Source: Maratus speciosus (Eukaryota; Arthropoda; Arachnida; Araneae; Salticidae). From it: a DNA stretch of 64,000 bases. Location: assembly GCA_963932465.1 (NCBI GenBank), contig OZ010799.1, positions 158,902,761 to 158,966,760 of the forward strand, given 5' to 3'. Positions 56,664 through 64,000 of the stretch are shown in pieces (position 1 is the first letter of the stretch; every line of letters begins with the position of its first letter). The translations under genes and the position numbers were made by a program. Below the pieces are notes generated by a model. That model did not search any database, had not been told where the DNA came from, and saw only the letters and a list, made by a program, of their open reading frames with translations.

Positions 56664-58482
56664 TTAAATGGTAGTACTGAAAAGGTTTTTCCAAGCTGCA
56701 GAGAGCATTGTGGAATTAGATTTATCATTAACAATAACATCACGATTAAGATAAATAGCTAAATTTTCAAGAAAGTCCAATTCAGAGATACTATTGGCAT
56801 TAGAGATAATTTTAGAATTTTGAAAATTAAAACTATGGCCGGAATCCCAAGAATGCTTGGCAATAGAAGATTTAGAAAATTCTTGATTGATTACATAACG
56901 CGAGTGTTCTTTTAAGCGGATTTCGAGATTACTTTTAGTTTGACAAATATAAGATAAATCACAACCATTACAAGGAACTTTATAAATTCCCCATTTACGA
57001 AGATCAGGAACAGGAGATTTAGTGGAGGGGAATTTAAATTTATTGACAGGTTTAAAGATAATGTTAAAATTGAAACGTCGTAAAACTTTAGCTAACTTGA
57101 AACATAAAGGAGGATAAAAGGGGAGGACAACCAAATTATCAGGTTTGCTTTTGACAGATTTGGAAAGAGTAGAACTATTAGATGGTCTATTGAATTTCTT
57201 CACAGCATTATTGATAACAGAAGGATTAAAACCTCTTTTGACAGCAACGGTTTTTAAGTAATTAAGCTCTTCCTTAAGGGATACAGAATCGGAACAAATT
57301 TTGAGAGCACGATTTACATACGTGTAAAAAAACACCGATTTTTTGGTTGACAGGATGATTTGAGAGAGCATGAGGTGGGTTAGAAACAGAAAAAGGTTTT
57401 CTATAAACACAAGTTTTGAAAGAAGAATCGCATTTGGTAACTAAAACATCAAGGAAAGGAAGTTTATTACAATTTTCTAATTCAAAAGTAAACTGAATAT
57501 GTGGGTCGATAGAATTGACAGTATGAAGAATGGTAGAAATATCAAAAGGATTATCAACTAAAACAAAAGTATCGTCGACATAACGCATCCAACATTTAAA
57601 ATTAACCAGATTTAATAATTTTTCCTCAAAATAATGCATATAAATATCACAAAGAATTGGAGATAAAGGATTACCCATACTTAAGCCATCTGATTGTTTG
57701 AAAAATTTATTATCAAATTCAAAAGTAGTTTGAGTGATGCAATTTTTGGTTAAATTAACAAAATCTTGGACTTCAATATCAGAGAAATGAAATTCACGTA
57801 ATCTTTTTTCCAAGCAAGAAAGAGCACCTTCAATTGAAACATTCGTAAATAAAGATTTGACATCAAGAGAAAGCATGGAACAATTGGATGGGTTAATATT
57901 TTTTAATTTACTAACAAAATCATAAGAATTTTTTATCGTATGAGTATTAGAAATGCATAACGGAGAAAAAAATAGATGTTAAAAAGTTGGCAAGAGGATA
58001 AGTAACAGTACCAATATTAGAGACGATAGGTCTTAAGGAGACATTGGTTTTATGAAATTTGGGCAATGCATAAAAACGAGCACAAATGGCTGAAGAAGGA
58101 ATAACACTATGTTTAGTATTGTCATTTAAAATAACAGAATTCTTAACAGCTTTTTTTAAGTGGAAAGATGCGAATTAGTAGGATCTTTTTTAACTTCAAC
58201 ATAAGGACCTTCAGATAAGAGAGCATAGACTTTATCAGAATAATCTTTTTTATCCATAAGTACAATTTGACCCCCTTTATTAGCTTTAGTAATAATAAGA
58301 TTATTATTGGACTTAAGCTCATTCACAGCGATATTTTGAGAACGAGAAAGATTAGGTTTAAATTTTGAATTATTAGAAGAAATAGTATCAGCAAGGATGT
58401 GACGAAGAGTTTCTTTTTGAAAAGGAGTGACTTTACTATGTTTAAAGGAAGACTCAATAGGGTTCATAGTAGTTGCTTTCAT
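56664..58482 (-). pseudogene. Penelope-like RT/GIY-YIG polyprotein with three frame breaks
   Basis: Minus strand, in order. 58482-58156 holds the segment upstream of the RT core (ITKANKGGQIVLMDK). A frame break near 58158 leads to a stretch with YALPKFHKTN and LRPIVSNIGT. A second break near 57968 leads to SLDVKSLFTNV, MGNPLSPILCD and the catalytic YVDD (residues 99-102 of the 200-residue piece 57876-57274). A third break near 57327 leads to the RT tail and the endonuclease (57410-56664): GIY at residues 141-143, CxxC (C147, C150), YIC in place of the usual YIG, R165, H169, and a KHSWDSGH histidine pair. RT would copy the RNA and the endonuclease would nick the target. Each break lies in a 7-base homopolymer and is one base out of frame. 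No internal stop is seen away from these breaks, so this may be recent decay or assembly error. Confidence 0.88.
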
Positions 58483-58592
58483 AGTAGAAGGACGTCTTTT
58501 TTTGCGCCTGACGAAGAAAGACTCAGATCTTTCGAAAGGCCTAGCGCATTTACAAATTTTTGATGGTGTTTCAAGAAGATTGTTTGTTCTTA
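58478..58592 (+). repeat. Right inverted terminus of the Penelope-like element
   Basis: 115 bp, inverse of 56095-56208. It lies at the 5' side of the minus-strand coding region. Confidence 0.9.
58504..58547 (+). ncRNA. Hammerhead ribozyme-like motif (antisense to the PLE)
   Basis: GCGC 58504-58507, CTGACGA 58508-58514, stem II 58516-58520 with 58529-58533, GAAA 58534-58537, AGGCCT 58537-58542, A 58543 as the base 5' of the expected cleavage, GCGC 58544-58547. It is identical in core to the motif at 56140-56183 but on the other strand, because the termini are inverted. Confidence 0.6.
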
Positions 58593-59245
58593 CACATTTT
58601 AATGTTTAACTTTTCTTTTAAATATGAAACTTAAACAATCTTCTTTGTCTGCAAATAATTTAATACTTTTCTGACAGTACAGTAGTAGCACAAGAGGATG
58701 TTTATTAAGAACTAACATTCAGTGAGAATGTATTTAAGCTACCAGAATCACATATTGCGCGAGCTGAGAGACCAGGAGTTCAAGGACAAACAAACGAAAA
58801 TAAAAGAAAATAAACCACACGAGCATTATTCATGTTCAATGGTCTATCTCTGCAATCATTGTAATGCATCTTTAATTTAATACTGTCAGGTATGAGAACA
58901 TTTAAATTCCTATTGTCATAACGGTCTCATTTCCCTACCAAAAGTGCATTGTGAATAATGATCTAAAAAAACTTTTTAATAGCTAAATTTTGTCAAACGC
59001 ATAAGGTAATATATTATCGCAATGGCGTTCGCATCTTTTCAGCAACGCGGAAGGACATTCAAGCTAAAGTCCATACATATATAGTATTTTTAATACAAGT
59101 TCGAATTCACTTTTTCCATTTAATCCTAGGTTTTTTTGAAAATATTGACCAGCGCAGCGGGCATAGTCTGCTAGTTTAATATAAAGATGAGCTATTTATC
59201 TACATTTAAATACGAACAGAAATAATTTGAGATACTACTTGATTA

Positions 59246-59512
59246 TGCCGTCGACCAGAAAAATATCGCCAAACTATAAAATGAAATACCAATAATGGGT
59301 GATAGTAAATGTCAAATTTACTTGACATTAAACATTTTACACGTCATCAAGTGATTTTTAATTCGCCGTTTTATTTTTATTCATGTTTTACTAATTTATT
59401 TTTTCTTTCGTTATTTAAAATAAAAATTATGTGTTTGCATAATTTGGCTAATAGTTTGGCGATTTGTATAATTTGGCGAAACTGGTCGACGGGATAACCA
59501 AGTAGTACCTAA
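59246..59512. mobile_element. MITE with GTCGACGGGATAACC-type ends
   Basis: The left GCCGTCGACCAG...ATCGCCAAAC and right TTGGCGAAACTGGTCGACGG(GATAACCAAGTAGTAC) ends are inverted. Related units lie at 61019-61292 and, inverted, at 51040-51320. Confidence 0.6.
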
Positions 59513-59568
59513 TTTGTTTATAATAATAATAACAATAATATAAATATATAAATAAAATGTTATATATG

Positions 59569-59611
59569 TATGTATATATATATATATGTATGAGTGTGTG
59601 TGTGTGTTTGT
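59569..59611 (+). repeat. TA/GT microsatellite
   Basis: GTATATATATATATATGTATGAGTGTGTGTGTG within R2. Threonine/histidine- and isoleucine-rich short frames over it are artefacts. Confidence 0.9.
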
Positions 59612-59811
59612 CTTACAAGAGAAACTGGCAGCAGTAATTGTAAAAATGGATATACATGTGAGTTGCATTCTATTCGTTTATTACCTTGGTCGCCAAATAA
59701 TACGATTTTAAGCCAAAAAGGCAGAAGAGTGACATAGGCCCTAGCAACGCTCACAATAATAGTGCTTTTTAAGTGTATGAACACATTTAAAGGTAAAGTT
59801 TTATATTCAAA

Positions 59812-62201
59812 CTAGGGGGCTCTGCCCCCTGCAAGCTACGCTCGTCAACCCCCGTTCAGACACTGTAGAATCTCAAATCACGCTAATCTGATCGGTTTAA
59901 AAAAGATTAGAGAAGATTGAATTATACTGAAAAAACCTGTAGCGATCTCCCTGGAAACGGGTTTCTAATTCCCTTTGATTGCAAAAATTTAAGGTAGAAT
60001 CAGTTGCTGTTAAGACATACAATGGTTGTTTTCGTGTTTGGTTAAAGAAGATCAGTTAAACATTTGAAAAGAAGCTAAAATAAAATGAATTAAGCAAACA
60101 GAGTCTTTGTCTCTCGGTATTTTTTAACAGCGTTATAAAACGATTGACATAATACAATTACTAAAATTTGCTGCTTTAACCCCTTCAAGGGCGGTGGTTC
60201 CTTTTTGGACCACTTAATTTTAATTATTAAATGCCACATTAGCATCAGAATATTGGGATGAAAATTCCCCTTTTATTAAGTAAGTGAACAAAAGCATTTT
60301 TGTGTTTCGAAATTTGTTTGTAAATTCTGGTGCCATTCACTGATTTCAAGATTTCACGAATAGAAGTGCCTTGTCCGTGAAAGGGTTAAACGCATATTAA
60401 TGTATTTATTATTTTAAAGTTTCCTTTCCCTTTTAATATTCACGTGTAAATACATTTTTCAAGACATAATGTTCAATATTTTCCTGCCTTTAACACGTAC
60501 TCATTTAATAGTAATTTTAAAGTTTTTTTTTTTCTGCTTTTAATAGTCACGCGGAAATAAATTTTTAATCGTTAGGAAATATTATTCTTTGCGCTGTTTT
60601 TAAAATGGAAAACAATCTCTATAATAATAGCCTAAGTCATGTGACTATTATCAACAGCTCCAGGCGGATCCCTTCGCTTTTTATATTCCAGGCGGCCATT
60701 TTGGTACTTTAAAGTTAGCCAGCCACAGGTGTGATAAGTCGCCGAATATTATTCTATCCCCATTATTTCGTTTATATTATAATAGTCCAAGTCATTGAAC
60801 TGCCATAAACAACGGGCTGATTCCTTCGCTTTTCATAAGAAAGGTTTCCATTTTGATTAAAGAATCAAAATTATTTTTTCGAATAAAACTGCATAAAAGT
60901 TGCCATAATCACAAAGAATTTTGGTACTTTTATGTTAGCCGGGTGAAAATCTCGCCAATAGCTTTTTTTTAACTCGCAAGTTAGCATTTTTTATTTTTCG
61001 AGTGGTAAATTAAAACGGTGCTACTTGGTTATCCCATTTACCAAAAATCTGTCGCCAAACTATAAGATTAAATGCCGATAATGGTTGATCGTAAATGTCA
61101 CATTCACTTGACTTTAAGGAAGTTACACATATTCACGCCATCCAGTGATTTTTATTTCGACGTTTTATTTCTATTTTTATTAATGTTATACTAATTTATT
61201 TGTTCTTTTGTTATTTAAAAAAAAATGTCAATTTGTATAATTCGGCTATTTATATAATTTGGCGACATTGGTCGACGGGAGAAGTAGTATCATTAAAACG
61301 TTGCTTTCAAGTTGAAATGAAATCTCATGATTTGTTGCATTGTCACATACGCACCGAATTTGGCGTGATTATTTATTTATTTTTTAGTTATTTATTTATT
61401 TATTTATTTTTACGACAATTTGGCGAGAACCTCGTTTTCAAATACCTGTTACATATGCATTTTAAAAATATTTTCTGTTATTTTTAAAATGAAATAACAA
61501 TAAATAAAATAAAATTTAATTAATAACTATAGAAAAAAACAATTCATAACATTTTTTGTAAATAAAAAGAAAATAAATTCAAATAAACGTTTATTAATAA
61601 ATAAGCAACAATAGCCCGGTTACCATGTCAGGCAAAATAACGCCATTTTGGCGCCAATTAGGTACCCCGTTGCGTATATGACATCTGTGTCTAATATTTT
61701 TCGTTTCGTTTCGTTTAAAAAAAAGAATGATGTAAAAGCCATTTATTTTAAAGGTTTCAATTTTAAATGAAATTTTTGTATTAAATGAAATGATAATGAA
61801 ATACAAATTGAATTCTGAATAAAAGTAACATGATGCATTTCTTAGCATACATTTAAGGGAGGCCAAACTCGTCGCCAAATTAATTTAATATAACCTTTTC
61901 TAAAGTATGAAAGAAATATCTGTTAGGATTAAAATTTGAGTTGCCATCATTAGAATAAAAGTATTTAAAATTAGAAAAAAAATAATATTTCGAAAACTAA
62001 TTTTAATTTTTAAATTCTAATAACAGTTTTGAGATCTGTGGATCAACACGGATTTTTGGTGTTAATTTCATCGCAAAGTATTCCATATTTTAGGAGAAAT
62101 CGCCGTAAAACGCAATCAGTTGTTTAATCAGTCGTTTCATAGAATCGTTACATAAATTCGTTTCTATTCGATTCATTATGATTTTATATATATAGGGTAG
62201 A
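59812..62201 (-). mobile_element. Non-autonomous Helitron, minus strand
   Basis: On the minus strand it begins TCTACCCTATATATATAAAA at 62201, after an A, and ends with hairpin GGGGGCAGAGCCCCC plus CTAG at 59812, before a T. 2390 bp. Both ends and long internal parts match 48523-52337. The flanking R2 sequence resumes across the insertion without a duplication, as expected for a Helitron. No Rep/helicase frame. Confidence 0.88.
61019..61292. mobile_element. GTCGACGGGA-type subelement inside the Helitron
   Basis: TGCTACTTGGTTATCCC and ...TCGACGGGAGAAGTAGTA ends enclose sequence like 59246-59512, with shared CGTAAATGTCAC and TCGACGTTTTATTT words. Confidence 0.5.
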
Positions 62202-62915
62202 TGTAAATTATATAAAAATCACTTAACATTATGATTGTTAAGTAAAATATTTAAATTTTAGGGTAAATGTGTGTCCCTCCTCGCCTCTCACACATATGAT
62301 TAAATCATTTAATTTCAGACATTCAAAATATTTTTTTACATGCTTTACTGAAAAAACACGCCGGTTTGTTGTCCTATTCGTTTGCTGTCCTGTGTTTTTT
62401 ATTCTATTTAATCTGCTGCAATAGACAGACGGAAAACAGTAGCAGACCTGCCAGAAAAGGATGTTTATTAAAAAAATTTAATGTAACATGTAATGAGATT
62501 GAATTTAAGCAACCAGAACCACATATAGCGCAAGTTGAGAGGCCGGGAGTTCAACAACAAACAAATGAAAATAAACGGTCCGAATGTTCTTAAAGTTGAA
62601 TAATCTATCTCTGCAATCATTGTAATGGTCGCGAATTTAATAGTGTAAAGACTAGAGAAAGTTTAATTCCTGTTGTCATAACTGTTTCATTTCCGTACCA
62701 AGCTCTACTTTAAATGATCAACTAAAAGAGTTGTTTCTTAATCGCCCAAATTTTGTCCAAGGCATAAGATAGTATAATATCCCAATGGCGTTCGCATTGT
62801 TTTCAGCAATACGGAAGAACATTCCAGATGATGGTCTTTACTGCTTTAAAATAGAAGGTAAAATTCACCATTTCGTTTGGAAAAATAGACCAGCGCAGCG
62901 GGCATAGCCTGCTAG

Positions 62916-64000
62916 TATATTATAAAGCAATAAGCTCGAAAAGTTCTGCTCGAGTGTTTTCAAAAACTACCAGGTGGATTTTTTTGAAGAATGTATCATT
63001 CGACGGAGAATATTCCCGCGGTGATTTATGAGTCAAATATACAGGGATAACTATGATTTTTGGTAATAAATTTGATATTTTATTGATATTTTCGACGAAA
63101 GGGTTGCCAGTGGTCATTTTGGCGAAAATTGTAGTTGATAAATGATTTAGAAAATAATATGAACATCTTGGGAAAAAAACGTGTTACTTATTTAATTTAA
63201 AATAAAGAAAGAAAAAAAACCCAATTTAATGAGAAATAATATTATGAAATGAAAATATTTAATTTAAACATGCACGGAATATTCGTAATGTTTAAAAATT
63301 AATTAAGAAAGTCCTTAGTTGATAACATATTTGGCGATTTTATCTTTTGCGTCAGGTTAAAGAAAAAATGCATCTCAAAAATTTAACTAGATAAAATCTT
63401 AATAACTTTCTTTTTCTTTTCTTTTAAATAATTTTCTTTTGATTTTTATCCATTCTCCCATTATGTTTCTTACAGGACAAATTAGCAGAATTATTTTTTA
63501 AAATGGCTCTAACTGTGAATTGTACGTTTATTGTTTAATTGGGAGTTTCAATTTACTTTTGTTGCCAAATAATGCTATTTTAAGCCAAAAACGCACAAGT
63601 CGGAGCGATTTTCGCAATAATTATGTTTTTCTTTTAAGTGTAAGAGAGCATTTTTAGGATAAAATTTTACATTTAAATGTAAATATATAAATAACAGTTA
63701 ATAGCATAAAAATGGAGTAAGATATTTAAATTTTAATGTAAATGCCTTCCACATACACACATATTGTAAAATAATTTACTTGCAAACATTAAAATTTTTT
63801 CACTGTACTTTAGTATGGTAACCTGCCATATAAATACTGCTTATTGTTTTCCTCAAACATAGTAGTTTTTTGCCAAATAAGGTTTTTTCAAATGTAAATT
63901 GTATAAATAACAGTTTATATTATAGAAATGGAGACAAATAATTAAATTTCAGTGCAAGTGCATACACACAACAATAAAAAAAAAAATTAATTTCACAGAT
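62916..64000 (+). repeat. Long repeat segment R3 (runs off the window)
   Basis: TATATTATAAAGCAATAAGCTC onward matches 53629-54980 across most of its length (CTCGA-TGTTTT, GGTGGATTTTTTT, AATATTCCCG, GGGTTGCCAGTG). It directly follows the Helitron-like terminus of R2. No gene is recognised and the 3' end is outside the window. Confidence 0.6.

Larger units (their letters stand above)
56095..58592 (-). mobile_element. Penelope-like element with inverted termini
   Basis: A ~2.5-kb element on the minus strand encoding a reverse transcriptase followed by a GIY-YIG endonuclease. The two ends (56095-56208 and 58478-58592) are 114-115-bp near-perfect inverted copies differing by one A in a homopolymer. 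Each contains a hammerhead-like motif. A 163-bp extra piece of the RT region (56218-56380) lies next to the left terminus. The 5' end is truncated relative to full-length Penelope elements. TACACATTTT occurs at both outer flanks (56059-56068 and 58591-58600), a possible target duplication. Confidence 0.9.
53629..59174 (+). repeat. Long repeat segment R1, ending in a Helitron-like 3' terminus
   Basis: The first part (TTATAAAGCAGTAAGCTC onward, to about 54980) is homologous to 62916-64000. The last part (58660-59174) is homologous to 62420-62915. Both end GCGCAGCGGGCATAG-C-TGCTAG followed by T, a hairpin plus CTAG as in Helitrons. The PLE at 56095-58592 interrupts it. No Helitron Rep/helicase frame is seen. 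Regions 54980-56094 hold no recognised gene. Confidence 0.6.
59175..62915 (+). repeat. Long repeat segment R2, ending in a Helitron-like 3' terminus
   Basis: Follows R1 head to tail. 59628-59811 matches 54590-54770 and 63530-63665 (CGCCAAATAAT, ATTTTAAGCCAAAA, TCGCAATAAT). After the minus-strand Helitron insertion it resumes at 62202 with AAATTATATAAAA and ends in the same GCAGCGGGCATAGCCTGCTAG as R1. A frame at 62366-62593 (RPARKGCLLKKFNV, HIAQVERPGVQQQ) is partly shared with R1 but broken there; its nature is unknown. Confidence 0.55.

Noticed and set aside
61594..61878. 94-codon minus-strand frame
   Set aside because: Inside the minus-strand Helitron, AT-rich translation without a domain. 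The equivalent frame in the sister Helitron is not open.

Overview
The window looks like intergenic or intronic DNA from a repeat-rich, strongly AT-rich animal genome. The mix of element types (BEL/Pao retrotransposon, Penelope-like element, Helitrons, IS630/mariner relatives with a DUF4817-type N-terminus, tRNA-derived SINEs, many TTAA-flanked MITEs) fits an arthropod. An arachnid such as a spider is my best guess, but that is inference. There are no operons, CRISPR arrays, rRNA genes or free-standing tRNA genes. I find no complete host gene, only one plausible terminal exon (27215-27540) of unknown function.

Layout. 0-9 kb: mosaic of MITEs, one SINE, a degenerate ~400-bp repeat and a palindromic array. 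9.16-9.90 kb: deletion derivative of an IS630/mariner-like transposon. 12.2-13.0 kb: second copy of a repeat seen at 0.78-1.30 kb, split by a TTAA MITE. 13.66-19.86 kb: a complete, apparently young BEL/Pao LTR retrotransposon (minus strand) with one intact 1761-residue Gag-Pol frame, matching LTRs and a 5-bp target duplication. 20.6-22.2 and 24.55-25.8 kb: two copies of an interspersed unit carrying an internal ~150-bp tandem array; the second ends in poly(A) between short direct repeats, as a retroposon would. 26-41 kb: mostly featureless AT-rich DNA with small tandem duplications, a ~54-bp minisatellite, MITEs and a possible solo LTR. 41.6-44.7 kb: a GC-rich TTAA MITE, a 527-bp tandem duplication bounded by poly(G), and two more IS630-like deletion derivatives.

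45.57-53.63 kb is a nest: an IS630-type fold-back element with ~1.4-kb inverted arms, interrupted in its right arm by a TTAA element with G-rich ends. That element holds a SINE (with a 14-bp target duplication) and a Helitron, and the Helitron holds a hAT-like element whose left end is tandemly duplicated. 53.63-64.0 kb consists of three head-to-tail related segments, two ending in a Helitron-like 3' hairpin plus CTAGT. The first is interrupted by a Penelope-like element (56.10-58.59 kb), the second by a minus-strand Helitron (59.81-62.20 kb).

The most notable signals are hammerhead-ribozyme-like motifs in both inverted termini of the Penelope-like element; its three frame breaks, all in 7-base homopolymers; the depth of the 45-53 kb nest; the array-carrying retroposon; and the coding-competent BEL element. 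Element boundaries and family names come from reading the sequence only.
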